Shown: positions 8,144 through 15,816 of the stretch, in pieces | Numbering within the stretch: position 1 is the first letter of the stretch | Layout of the letters: each line of letters opens with the position of its first letter | From: Alphaproteobacteria bacterium | GTDB taxonomy: Bacteria > Pseudomonadota > Alphaproteobacteria > ATCC43930 > CGMCC-115725 | Direction: 5' to 3' | DNA: 23,751 nucleotides | NCBI GenBank assembly: GCA_028866355.1 | Contig: JAGWIH010000004.1 | Coordinates: 1 to 23,751 of the forward strand | Made by a program: the position numbers and the translations under genes | The notes under the pieces: model-generated | What the model saw: only the letters and a program-made list of their open reading frames with translations | Told to the model about the DNA's origin: nothing | Databases searched by the model: none

Positions 8144-8923
8144 TCAGAGCCGCCCGACCATCCGCTTCTTGATCTCGCCGATCGCCTCGGCGGGGTTGAG
8201 GCTTTTGGGGCAGGTGCGCGTGCAATTCATGATCGTGTGACAACGATAGAGCTTGAACGGATCGTCGAGTTGATCGAGCCGCTCACCGGTCTTGGTATCG
8301 CGGCTGTCGGCCAGCCAGCGGTTGACCTGCAACAAGACCGCTGGGCCGAGATATTTGTCCGGATTCCACCAATGACTCGGGCAGGCGGTCGTGCAACAGA
8401 AGCACAAGATGCACTCCCAAAGCCCGTCAAGCTTGGCGCGCTCTTCGGGTGATTGCAGGCGTTCGCCGTCCGCCGGCGGCGGCGTGTCGTTCTTGAGCCA
8501 CGGTTGGACCGACTGGTATTGCGCGAACATCGCATTGATGTCCGGCACCAGGTCCTTGATCACCGGCAAGTGCGGCAACGGATAGATTTTGACGTCGCCT
8601 TTGACGTCGGCGATGTATTTGAGACAGGCCAAGGTGTTTGTACCGTCGATGTTCATCGCGCACGAGCCGCAGACGCCCTCACGACATGACCGGCGGAACG
8701 TTAGCGTGGTGTCGATCTCGTTCTTGATCTTGATCAGGGCGTCGAGAACCATCGGCGCCGTCTGATCGAGATCCAGATCGTAGGTGTCCATACGTGGGTT
8801 GCCGCCCACATCCGGGTCCCAACGATAAATCCGAAAGGTCTTGACGCGCTTGGCGGCGGACGGCGCCGGATGGTGGCGGCCCTCGACCACCTTGGAATTC
8901 TGAGGCAGGAAAAATTCGGCCAT
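8144..8923 (-). CDS. sdhB: Succinate dehydrogenase iron-sulfur subunit
   Basis: Iron-sulfur subunit of complex II, passing electrons from SdhA FAD to quinone at the SdhCD membrane anchor. It has 259 aa from ATG 8923 (MAEFFLPQNS), with AGGA about 7 nt upstream; this is the usual alphaproteobacterial length. The [2Fe-2S] domain has Cys80, Cys85, Cys88 (CREGVCGSC) and Cys100 (NTLAC). The C-terminal domain has Cys171, Cys174, Cys177, Cys181 (CILCFCCTTACP) and Cys228, Cys234, Cys238 (CHTIMNCTRTCP), which by analogy to E. coli form the [4Fe-4S] (171, 174, 177, 238) and [3Fe-4S] (181, 228, 234) clusters. It starts 8 nt after the sdhA stop and is the last gene of sdhCDAB. Confidence 0.98.
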   Translation of the reverse strand: MAEFFLPQNSKVVEGRHHPAPSAAKRVKTFRIYRWDPDVGGNPRMDTYDLDLDQTAPMVLDALIKIKNEIDTTLTFRRSCREGVCGSCAMNIDGTNTLACLKYIADVKGDVKIYPLPHLPVIKDLVPDINAMFAQYQSVQPWLKNDTPPPADGERLQSPEERAKLDGLWECILCFCCTTACPSHWWNPDKYLGPAVLLQVNRWLADSRDTKTGERLDQLDDPFKLYRCHTIMNCTRTCPKSLNPAEAIGEIKKRMVGRL

Positions 8924-8931
8924 GGCGGTTC

Positions 8932-10725
8932 CTAGTAGACGCGTTCCTTGGGCGGGAAAGGCTGAACATCGTTCGACAAGGTGAAATTGTGCACCGGCCG
9001 GTAACCGAGCTCGACCTTGCCGCCGCCGTTCACCCACGACAGCGTGTGCTTCATCCAGTGCTGATCGTCGCGTTTCGGAAAATCCTCCCGCGCATGCGCG
9101 CCGCGACTTTCGGTCCGCGCCCGCGCGCCGTGCAACGCCACTGTCGCCTGCGCCATCAAGTTGTCGAGTTCGAGCGCCTCGACCAGATCGCTGTTCCAGA
9201 TCATCGACCGGTCGGACACGCTGAGATCACCGGCCGACGACACGACCCGCTCCATCTTGCGCACGCCTTGTTCGAGCAGCTCGGCGGTGCGGAACACGGC
9301 GCAGTGTTGCTGCATGACCTGTTGCATCGCCAAGCGAATTTCGCCCGTCTTCGTCTTGCCTTTGGTGTGACGCACCCGATCGAGCCGCGACAGCGCCCGA
9401 TCATCTGCCGACGCGGCCAACGGTTTGTGCGCTGCCCCCGGCTTGACGATCTCCTGGGCGCGCTGCGCGGCGGCGCGGCCGAAAACGACGAGGTCGAGCA
9501 GCGAATTGGTACCGAGCCGGTTGGCGCCGTGCACGGATACGCAAGCGGCCTCGCCGATCGCCATCAGTCCCGGCGTGACCCGATCCGGATTGTCCGACGT
9601 CGGCGCCAGCGCCTCGGCACGCAGATTGGTCGGAATGCCGCCCATGTTGTAGTGCACCGTCGGCAGCACCGGGATTGGTTCGCGCGTCACATCGACGCCG
9701 GCGAAGATCCGCGAGGTTTCGGCGATGCCGGGCAGGCGCAAGTGGATGACGGCCGGATCGAGGTGTTCGATGTGAAGGTGGATATAATCCTTCTTCGGTC
9801 CGCAGCCGCGTCCCTCGCGGATTTCGATGGTCATGGCGCGACTCACCACGTCGCGCGATGCCAGATCCTTGGCATGCGGCGCATAGCGCTCCATGAACCG
9901 CTCACCTTCGGAATTGGTGAGATAACCGCCTTCGCCGCGAACGCCTTCGGTGATGAGACAACCGGCGCCGTAGATGCCGGTGGGATGGAACTGGATGAAT
10001 TCCATATCCTGGAGCGGAAGTCCGGCGCGCAACACCATGGCGTTGCCGTCGCCCGTGCAGATGTGCGCCGAGGTGCATGAGAAATAGGTGCGGCCATAGC
10101 CGCCGGTGGCCATCACCACGATGTGCGCCCGGAAGCGATGGATCGAACCATCTTCGAGGCACCAGGCGATGACGCCGCGGCATGTATCGCCGTCCATCAG
10201 CAGATCGAGCACGAAATACTCGACGAAGAATTTGGCGTCGTGCTTCAGGCACTGCTGATAGAGCGTGTGCAGAATGGCGTGACCGGTGCGATCGGCAGCC
10301 GAAGCAGAACGGTGCGCCGGATTCCGACCGTACTGAACCGTGTGCCCACCGAACGGTCGCTGATAGATCTTGCCTTCCGGCGTGCGCGAGAACGGCACGC
10401 CCATATGTTCGAGCTCGATCACGGCGGGAACCGCCTCGCGGCACATATGTTCGATGGCGTCCTGGTCGCCGAGCCAGTCGCCGCCCTTGACGGTGTCGTA
10501 CATGTGCCAGCGCCAATCGTCCTCGCCCATGTTGCCGAGCGCCGCACCGATGCCGCCTTGCGCCGCCACCGTGTGGCTGCGCGTGGGGTAGACCTTGGTA
10601 ATGCAGGCGGTCTTGAGGCCGGCGGCGCTCATGCCCAAGCTGGCACGCAACCCGGCGCCGCCGGCGCCGATCACGACGACATCGTAGATATGGTCAGTGA
10701 CGGGATAAGTGGCCGACACGCTCAC
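8932..10725 (-). CDS. sdhA: Succinate dehydrogenase flavoprotein subunit
   Basis: Catalytic subunit of complex II, oxidising succinate to fumarate with covalently bound FAD. No ATG fits the N-terminus. A GTG at 10725 overlaps the sdhD stop (GTGA), and a second GTG at 10719 would give M-S-A-T-Y-P; I use 10725, for 597 aa. Motifs: VVVIGAGGAGLRA (dinucleotide binding, about 16-28), TRSHTVAAQGG with the FAD-linking His51, HPTGIYGAGCLITEG and RGEGGYLTN (active-site region), GANRLGTNSLLDLVVFGR, and a C-terminal domain ending DVQPFPPKERVY, as expected of SdhA. The coupling to sdhD suggests translational linkage. It is followed by sdhB after 8 nt. Confidence 0.97.
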   Translation of the reverse strand: MSVSATYPVTDHIYDVVVIGAGGAGLRASLGMSAAGLKTACITKVYPTRSHTVAAQGGIGAALGNMGEDDWRWHMYDTVKGGDWLGDQDAIEHMCREAVPAVIELEHMGVPFSRTPEGKIYQRPFGGHTVQYGRNPAHRSASAADRTGHAILHTLYQQCLKHDAKFFVEYFVLDLLMDGDTCRGVIAWCLEDGSIHRFRAHIVVMATGGYGRTYFSCTSAHICTGDGNAMVLRAGLPLQDMEFIQFHPTGIYGAGCLITEGVRGEGGYLTNSEGERFMERYAPHAKDLASRDVVSRAMTIEIREGRGCGPKKDYIHLHIEHLDPAVIHLRLPGIAETSRIFAGVDVTREPIPVLPTVHYNMGGIPTNLRAEALAPTSDNPDRVTPGLMAIGEAACVSVHGANRLGTNSLLDLVVFGRAAAQRAQEIVKPGAAHKPLAASADDRALSRLDRVRHTKGKTKTGEIRLAMQQVMQQHCAVFRTAELLEQGVRKMERVVSSAGDLSVSDRSMIWNSDLVEALELDNLMAQATVALHGARARTESRGAHAREDFPKRDDQHWMKHTLSWVNGGGKVELGYRPVHNFTLSNDVQPFPPKERVY

Positions 10726-11063
10726 CAACCGAACGCGAGTGTGGCGATCGCCGCCAGCGCAATGAGCGCCAGTGCCCAGCAGGCGACGCGGTTGGCCACT
10801 AACGCCGCGGCGAGGCGCCATGGCGTATGCACGTAATCTTCGAGCACGACGCGAACGCCCAGCCCCAAGTGAAAGAACGCGACGACGACCAACGCGGCGG
10901 CAAGCACCGCGGAAACGGGTGCGCCGAGCCAGGCTTGGACTTGCGCGCGGTCGGCACCGAGATGCATGAGCAACGACACGACCAGCCAAAGCACCAGGAA
11001 AATCAGCGCCAAGGCGCTGACGCGTTGTGCCCGCCAATGACGCACGACTGCGCGGCCAGTCAC
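10722..11063 (-). CDS. sdhD: Succinate dehydrogenase membrane anchor subunit D
   Basis: Small cytochrome b subunit, 113 aa, anchoring SdhAB and helping to form the quinone and haem b sites. The start is taken as GTG 11063, which overlaps the sdhC stop by the 4-nt GTGA; the sequence from here (MTGRAVVRHWRAQRVSALAL) matches the family, while the longer frame upstream reads through sdhC coding sequence. Three hydrophobic helices are visible (about 17-34, 48-70, 86-110). The family motif FHLGLGVRVVLEDYVH gives His65 as likely haem ligand and Asp76-Tyr77 at the quinone site. Its own stop overlaps the sdhA GTG start in the same GTGA manner. Confidence 0.93.
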   Translation of the reverse strand: MTGRAVVRHWRAQRVSALALIFLVLWLVVSLLMHLGADRAQVQAWLGAPVSAVLAAALVVVAFFHLGLGVRVVLEDYVHTPWRLAAALVANRVACWALALIALAAIATLAFGW

Positions 11064-11455
11064 GGCGAGCCCCCGGCATAAAGGCCGCTGCCGAAGGCGA
11101 GCAACGTCAACAGAACGCTGAACGCGACCACCGTCCAACCGGTGCGATAGGTCGTCGGCAGATCAAAGCCGAACCCGACATCCCACAACAGATGCCGTAC
11201 GCCGTTGAGCAGATGAAAAAACAGCGAGAACGTCCAGCCGAGCAGAAACAGCTTGCCGAGCCACGAACCCCAAAACGCCTGCGCGGCGTGGAAACACGCA
11301 TCGCTCCAGGCCGCGCCCGATAACCACCAGACGAAAAAAACCGCGCCGACTCCGAACGCCAGTCCCGTGCCGCGATGCGTGATCGACAGCACCGAGGTCA
11401 GCTGCGGCTTGTAAATCTGCAAATGAGGTGAAAGCGGCCGCTCGGCGGGAGTCAT
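11060..11455 (-). CDS. sdhC: Succinate dehydrogenase cytochrome b556 subunit C
   Basis: Membrane cytochrome subunit of complex II, 131 aa from ATG 11455 (MTPAERPLSPHLQIYK). A GTG 27 nt upstream is in frame, but the family begins near RPLSPHLQIYK. Motifs: SPHLQIY, SITHRGTG (Ser24 and Arg28, the quinone-site pair equivalent to E. coli Ser27/Arg31), and FHLLNGVRHLLWDVG with the axial haem ligand His81. Three transmembrane helices at about 29-47, 66-88 and 105-126. It is first in sdhCDAB, with a candidate promoter at 11498-11526. Confidence 0.95.
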   Translation of the reverse strand: MTPAERPLSPHLQIYKPQLTSVLSITHRGTGLAFGVGAVFFVWWLSGAAWSDACFHAAQAFWGSWLGKLFLLGWTFSLFFHLLNGVRHLLWDVGFGFDLPTTYRTGWTVVAFSVLLTLLAFGSGLYAGGSP

Positions 11456-11497
11456 TGGCAGACAAACCTTGCGCTTTCGCACATGCGAAGAGGATTT

Positions 11498-11526
11498 GGT
11501 TTAGCCCTCCCCCTATCGAACGTCAA
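11498..11526 (-). promoter_or_regulatory. Candidate promoter for sdhCDAB
   Basis: On the minus strand TTGACG (11526-11521) is followed after 17 nt by TAAACC (11503-11498), predicting transcription about 35 nt before the sdhC ATG. Hexamers and spacing match the candidate mdh promoter. A 10-bp palindrome gcacgcgtgc (11543-11552) lies just upstream. Assigned by eye. Confidence 0.4.
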
Positions 11527-11576
11527 CGTCGGGTCGCACACGGCACGCGTGCAGACCGTGAATGCGGCGCGTCGAT

Positions 11577-12446
11577 TCAGTGATCGGTCTGTGGCATGCC
11601 AATGACAGCCGCCAATGCCAACGTGCGTTCGGCTTCGGCGACGTGCAGACGTTCGATCAACCGGCCATCGAGCACGGCGACGCCCTTGCCTTGCGCCTTG
11701 GCCGCGTCGAACGCGGCGATCACCCGGCGCGCTTGCGCGATCGCGGCGTCATCGGGCGCAAAAATTCGGTTGGCCGCGGCGATCGTGCTCGGATGGATGA
11801 GCGTCTTGCCGTCGAAACCGAGCATGCGGCCCTGCCGGCACGAGCGCTCGAACCCCGCTGTGTCGGTGATGTCAAAATGCACGCCGTCGAGGACCGCCAG
11901 CCCGTACGCGCGCGCGGCCAGAATGCAAAGGCCGAGTGCGGTCGTCATCGGCTCACGGAGCGGCGTTTCTTCGGCACGAATTTCCTTCGAGAGGTCGGCG
12001 GTTCCCATGACGAACGCCTTGAGCCGCGGCGTCGCGGCGGCGATCGCCTCGGCATGCAGCACGGCGCGCGCAGTTTCGACCATGCACCAGATGCCGAGAT
12101 CGAGCGGTGCGCCGCCCGAAATCAGCATCGCCTCGGCCTTGCGCGGCTCCGCCTCGCTTTCGACCTTGGGCAAGAGCACGGCATCGAGCTTCATGTGAGC
12201 CGCCACGCGAAGGTCATCCTCGGCCCATTCGGTATTGAGCGCGTTGACGCGCAGGATCAGCTCGCGCCGCCCCCATCCGCCCTGCCCGATCGCCGCGGCA
12301 ATCGCCGTCCGCGCCTTGACCTTGGAGTCGGGCGCCACTGAATCCTCGAGGTCGAAAATCAGCGCGTCGGCGTCGAGCCCGCGCGCTTTTTCCAGCGCAC
12401 GCGCATTGATGCCCGGGACGAAAAGAACGCTGCGGCGCGGACGCAT
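11577..12446 (-). CDS. CitE-like / HpcH-HpaI family CoA ester lyase
   Basis: TIM-barrel lyase of 289 aa in the citrate lyase beta / malyl-CoA lyase superfamily. Such enzymes cleave (or hydrolyse) malyl-, methylmalyl- or citramalyl-CoA with Mg2+. Visible: SVLFVPG (6-11), FDLEDSV (31-37), RELILRVNAL (Arg66 region), LLPKVES, CMVETARAV (Glu124, metal ligand), GTADLSKE (148-155) and GKTLIHP (213-219). Length and single-domain structure fit stand-alone CitE-like or malyl-CoA lyase proteins rather than a citrate lyase complex, and no citD/citF is nearby. ATG 12446 is 3 nt after the asd stop, so the two are co-transcribed. The exact substrate cannot be read from sequence; malyl-CoA lyase, malyl-CoA thioesterase and citramalyl-CoA lyase are all possible. 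Confidence 0.85.
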   Translation of the reverse strand: MRPRRSVLFVPGINARALEKARGLDADALIFDLEDSVAPDSKVKARTAIAAAIGQGGWGRRELILRVNALNTEWAEDDLRVAAHMKLDAVLLPKVESEAEPRKAEAMLISGGAPLDLGIWCMVETARAVLHAEAIAAATPRLKAFVMGTADLSKEIRAEETPLREPMTTALGLCILAARAYGLAVLDGVHFDITDTAGFERSCRQGRMLGFDGKTLIHPSTIAAANRIFAPDDAAIAQARRVIAAFDAAKAQGKGVAVLDGRLIERLHVAEAERTLALAAVIGMPQTDH

Positions 12447-12449
12447 CCG

Positions 12450-13499
12450 CTAGTCAGCGCGTACCGGCTCTTTGGCGGCCGTCTTCTTGAGGTGATCGCG
12501 GGCCAGCAGTTCGGCAATCTGGACCGCGTTGAGTGCCGCGCCCTTACGCAGATTGTCGCCTACCACCCACAAATTGAGGCCGTGCGGCACGGTCGGATCG
12601 CGGCGGATGCGGCTGACGTACACCGCATCTTCGCCCGCAGCTTCGACCTGCGTCACATAACCTTCGTCGGCTTGGCGATCGACCACGACGACACCCGGCG
12701 CACGCTTGAGCGCTTCGCGCGCGGCATTCTCGTCGAGCGCAGTTTCGAACTCGACATTGACCGCTTCGGCATGCGCGATGAAAACCGGAACGCGCACGCA
12801 CGTCGCCGTGACGGCGATGTTCGGATCGAGAATCTTGCGCGTCTCGACGTCCATCTTCCATTCTTCCTTGGTCACGCCGCCGTCTTGAAAAACGTCGATG
12901 TGCGGAATGCAGTTGAACGCGATCTGCTTGGTGAAGCGCTCGCGCTTGATCGGATCGTTGACGTAAACCGAGCGGGTTTGCGTGAACAGCTCGTCCATCG
13001 CCTCGCGGCCGGCGCCAGAGACCGACTGATACGTCGCCACGACGATGCGCTTGATTCGCGCCAGATCGTGCAGCGGCTTCAGCGCCACGACCATCTGGAT
13101 GGTCGAGCAGTTCGGATTGGCAATGATGTTGCGTTTCTTGTACTGCGCGATCGCACCCGGATTGACCTCGGGCACGACCAGCGGCACGTCCTTGTCCATG
13201 CGGAATTGCGACGTGTTATCGACGACGACGCAGCCGGCCTTGCCGGCGCGCGGCGCATGGACAGCCGACACCTTGGCACCCGGCGAAAACAGCGCGATGT
13301 CGACGCCAGCAAAGTCGAAGCCGTCCAGGCTTTCGACCTTGAGCACTTTGTCGTCGCCGAATGACACCTCGGCACCGATCGAACGGCTCGACGCAACGGC
13401 GTGAATCTTATCGGCCGGGAAGTTACGCTCGCTGAGAATGCTCAGCATCTCACGCCCGACATTGCCGGTGGCGCCGACCACCGCGACCCGATAACCCAT
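12450..13499 (-). CDS. asd: Aspartate-semialdehyde dehydrogenase
   Basis: Converts aspartyl-4-phosphate to aspartate-4-semialdehyde with NADPH, the branch step toward lysine/diaminopimelate, threonine and methionine. It has 349 aa from ATG 13499 (MGYRVAVVGATGNVG), with AGGAG 7-8 nt upstream; the long in-frame extension further upstream lacks family similarity. The NADP motif GATGNVG is at 9-15, VVVDNTSQFRMD at about 91-102, the catalytic cysteine is Cys131 in ANPNCSTIQM, followed by YQSVSGAGREAMDEL and RVPVFIAHAEAV (substrate/active His region). It is the first gene of a two-gene unit with the CoA ester lyase and divergent from panB. Confidence 0.97.
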   Translation of the reverse strand: MGYRVAVVGATGNVGREMLSILSERNFPADKIHAVASSRSIGAEVSFGDDKVLKVESLDGFDFAGVDIALFSPGAKVSAVHAPRAGKAGCVVVDNTSQFRMDKDVPLVVPEVNPGAIAQYKKRNIIANPNCSTIQMVVALKPLHDLARIKRIVVATYQSVSGAGREAMDELFTQTRSVYVNDPIKRERFTKQIAFNCIPHIDVFQDGGVTKEEWKMDVETRKILDPNIAVTATCVRVPVFIAHAEAVNVEFETALDENAAREALKRAPGVVVVDRQADEGYVTQVEAAGEDAVYVSRIRRDPTVPHGLNLWVVGDNLRKGAALNAVQIAELLARDHLKKTAAKEPVRAD

Positions 13500-13630
13500 T
13501 GAACGCTCCTGCGGAAACTGCCGTTGACTTAAAGCGCTTCCGGCCCGATGACAAGCCCGGCGTGGTTGCAAATGGCTCGCCGAGCCGGCGTTTCCGGGCC
13601 TTTTGGGTGTTTGCGAAACGCTAGTGCCCA

Positions 13631-13653
13631 ATTATGCTGCACTGCAGTATAAT
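13631..13653. promoter_or_regulatory. Divergent asd/panB promoter dyad
   Basis: A 23-bp inverted repeat centred on 13642 with 10 of 11 pairs complementary (only 13636/13648 mismatched). The plus-strand right arm holds a perfect TATAAT (13648-13653), about 30 nt before the panB ATG. The left arm read on the minus strand gives CATAAT (13636-13631), with TTGCGC 18 nt upstream (13660-13655) as a possible -35 for asd. It may be overlapping divergent promoters, an operator, or both. Confidence 0.45.
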
Positions 13654-13682
13654 GGCGCAATCGCGGACCTTGTGGAGTTCGT

Positions 13683-14546
13683 ATGAGTGTTGCGGCCCCC
13701 GACAGCAAGAAGCGCACCCCCGCCGAATTAGCGCGCCGCAAAGGCGGCGAGCCGATCGTCGCTTTGACAGCGTACAGCGCGGCAATGGCGCGCACGCTCG
13801 ATCCGATCGCCGACCTAGTGCTCGTCGGTGATTCACTCGGCATGGTGGTTTACGGATTCGACAGCACGCTGCCGGTGACGCTCGAGATGATGATCGCGCA
13901 CGGCGCGGCGGCAGTGCGCGGTGCGACGCGCACCTGCGTCATCGTCGACATGCCGTTCGGCACCTACCAGGAAAGCCCGGCACAGGCGTTCAAGAATGCC
14001 GCCCGCGTCATGGCGGAAACCGGCTGTGCCGGCATCAAGATCGAGGGCGGCGAAGCCATGGCCGACACCGTGAGCTTCCTGGTCGAGCGCGGCATTCCGG
14101 TGCTGGGCCATATCGGCTTGCAGCCGCAGTCGGTGAACGTCATCGGCGGCTTCCGCGCCCAAGGGCGCAACGAAGCGGAAGCCGACCGCGTCATGGCCGA
14201 CGCGCGCGCCATCGCCAAGGCGGGCGCCTTTGCCATTGTTATTGAGGGCACGAACGAGCCGGTGGCGCGTCGCGTCACCGAGGCGATCCCCGTGCCGACG
14301 ATCGGCATCGGCGCATCGCCCGCCTGCGACGGACAAATCCTGGTGACGGAGGATTTGGTCGGTCTGTCGGACGGGCATAAGCCGCGCTTCGTCAAGCGCT
14401 ATGCCGAGCTCAATCAGGCGATCGCCGCCGCAGCCGCGGCTTATGCCGAGGACGTGCGCACGCGTGCCTTCCCCGGACCCGAACATTGCTACGGCCCGAG
14501 CACGATCGAACGCAGCCCGAAGCCAACAGCGTCGCAGCGCCGTTAG
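13683..14546 (+). CDS. panB: 3-Methyl-2-oxobutanoate hydroxymethyltransferase
   Basis: First committed step of pantothenate synthesis: transfers hydroxymethyl from 5,10-methylene-THF to 2-oxoisovalerate to give ketopantoate, feeding CoA production. It has 287 aa from ATG 13683, with GGAG 6-9 nt upstream. Motifs: IVALTAYSAAMARTLD, DLVLVGDSLGMVVYG (Mg2+ ligand in GDS, 49-51), VIVDMPFGTYQ (Asp89), GIKIEGG (Glu121), VLGHIGLQPQ, and PTIGIGASPACDGQILV followed by GHKPRFVKRYAEL. Length is slightly above the E. coli enzyme because of a C-terminal extension ending PTASQRR. It is monocistronic in this view, with no panC next to it, and convergent with the lipoprotein gene 4 nt away. Confidence 0.97.
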   Translation: MSVAAPDSKKRTPAELARRKGGEPIVALTAYSAAMARTLDPIADLVLVGDSLGMVVYGFDSTLPVTLEMMIAHGAAAVRGATRTCVIVDMPFGTYQESPAQAFKNAARVMAETGCAGIKIEGGEAMADTVSFLVERGIPVLGHIGLQPQSVNVIGGFRAQGRNEAEADRVMADARAIAKAGAFAIVIEGTNEPVARRVTEAIPVPTIGIGASPACDGQILVTEDLVGLSDGHKPRFVKRYAELNQAIAAAAAAYAEDVRTRAFPGPEHCYGPSTIERSPKPTASQRR

Positions 14547-14550
14547 GCGT

Positions 14551-14862
14551 TCAGCTGCCGGGCGCGTAGCCCTTCGCGATCATGCACTGGGATACGATAT
14601 TGGACGATTGCGGCTGAACCTGCGCGGCGTAGGTCTGCTGCACGGTGGACAGTGCGCCGGTGTCCTGCCAGTCCTTGCCGCGCGCGGCAAGGATGTCCTG
14701 ATTGATGTTGGTATCGCGTTGCGTCGCGCCGGCCGCGACGCTGTTACAATCCGACAGATCCTTGGACACCAGGGTCGGCGTGGCGCCGTCTTTGGTCCAG
14801 GTCGGGCCGGCGCATCCGACCAGGACAACGGCGGCGGCGATCAATCCGGCGAGTCGCTTCAT
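14551..14862 (-). CDS. Small putative lipoprotein
   Basis: A 103-aa protein from ATG 14862; ATG 14880 is a possible alternative. It opens with a lipoprotein signal MKRLAGLIAAAVVLVGC: a basic n-region, a hydrophobic core and a lipobox LVGC with acylated Cys17. The mature part has GPTWTKDGAT, then KDLSDCN, a charged and Gln-rich middle, and SQCMIAKGYAPGS at the end, a layout (W-T-K-x-G-x-T ... D-x-x-x-C ... C-M-x-x-K-G) I have seen in small proteobacterial lipoproteins of unknown function; the two mature cysteines could pair. It lies 38 nt after the pirin stop, so it may be the last gene of that unit. Confidence 0.8.
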   Translation of the reverse strand: MKRLAGLIAAAVVLVGCAGPTWTKDGATPTLVSKDLSDCNSVAAGATQRDTNINQDILAARGKDWQDTGALSTVQQTYAAQVQPQSSNIVSQCMIAKGYAPGS

Positions 14863-14900
14863 ACGTTCGCTCAACCCCATGAACGAACAGAATCCTACCC

Positions 14901-15746
14901 TCAAAACCGGCCGGATTGATAGTCGGCAATCGCCTGACGAATCTCGTCCGGCGTGTTCATGACGAACGGACCGTAACGCGCCACTGGTTCCTTGAGCGGC
15001 TTGCCCGCTGCCAACAGCACGCGGCCGGGACCACCGGATAGCTGCACGACGTCACCGGCGCCGAAAACCGCGATCTGACCGCGCGCAACCGGCGTGCCCG
15101 GCGCACCGACCGTTGCCGCACCATCGAAGACATAGGCAAAGCCGTTATGGGTCGCCGGCAAGGGCACCAGCACATCGCCCGTACCGGTCAGCGTCACGTC
15201 GAGCAACATGGGGTCGGTCACGATATCCGCGACCGGACCCTTCACGCCGTTGAACGCGCCCGCCAGCACGCGGACCTTGGCGCTGCCGGACAGCGTCGTC
15301 TCGGGAATGCGGCCGGGCTCGATGTCCTGATAACGCGGCGGCATCATTTTGTTCTTGGCGGGCAAATTGACCCACAGCTGGAAGCCCCACATCAGACCGT
15401 CCTGCTGCTCCGGCATCTCCGAGTGGACGATGCCGCGGCCGGCCGTCATCCATTGCACGCTGCCGGGTGTGAGCAGCCCGCTATTGCCCTTGTTGTCGCC
15501 ATGCCGCATGCGCCCGGCGAGGACATAGGTCACCGTCTCGAAGCCGCGATGCGGATGCTCCGGAAACCCGCCGATGTAATCGGCGCCATCGGCCGAACGA
15601 ATCTCGTCGAGGAGCAGGAAGGGATCGAGCGAATCGAGCGCCGGACTGCCGATCACCCGCGTCAGCTTCACGCCGGCGCCGTCATTTGCCGGCATGCCGC
15701 GGACCAGCCTGGCCGCTGGCCGGATCGTCGTCATAGAATCGCGCAT
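14901..15746 (-). CDS. Pirin family protein
   Basis: Bicupin of 281 aa. Pirins are non-haem iron proteins; some bacterial members have quercetin 2,3-dioxygenase activity, others act in stress or regulation. ATG 15746 (MRDSMTTIRPA) has AGGAGGG about 8-10 nt upstream. The N-terminal cupin carries the metal site: His64 and His66 in PEHPHRGFETVTY, and His108 and Glu110 in GRGIVHSEMP, with the family spacing. DPFLLLDEI and the motif GSVQWMTAGRGIVHSE are typical. The C-terminal cupin (RVLAGAFNG onward) ends PFVMNTPDEIRQAI as in pirins. The gene lies 70 nt after the DUF1289 gene and 38 nt before the lipoprotein on one strand. Confidence 0.93.
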   Translation of the reverse strand: MRDSMTTIRPAARLVRGMPANDGAGVKLTRVIGSPALDSLDPFLLLDEIRSADGADYIGGFPEHPHRGFETVTYVLAGRMRHGDNKGNSGLLTPGSVQWMTAGRGIVHSEMPEQQDGLMWGFQLWVNLPAKNKMMPPRYQDIEPGRIPETTLSGSAKVRVLAGAFNGVKGPVADIVTDPMLLDVTLTGTGDVLVPLPATHNGFAYVFDGAATVGAPGTPVARGQIAVFGAGDVVQLSGGPGRVLLAAGKPLKEPVARYGPFVMNTPDEIRQAIADYQSGRF

Positions 15747-15816
15747 TGAGGCACCCTCCTGGCCGTACCACATAGGCAGGCCGGATGGCGTTTGCGACCG
15801 CGCCGGCGCATGGCTG

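Noticed and set aside
10726..11079. N-terminal extension of sdhA by 118 codons
   Set aside because: The added sequence is the sdhD gene read in another frame; family N-termini begin at the GTG starts near 10719-10725.
13574..13586. Small hairpin ggctc-gcc-gagcc in the asd leader as an attenuator or riboswitch
   Set aside because: Only 5 bp, no leader peptide and no recognisable lysine-riboswitch core, which would need far more than the roughly 140 nt present.
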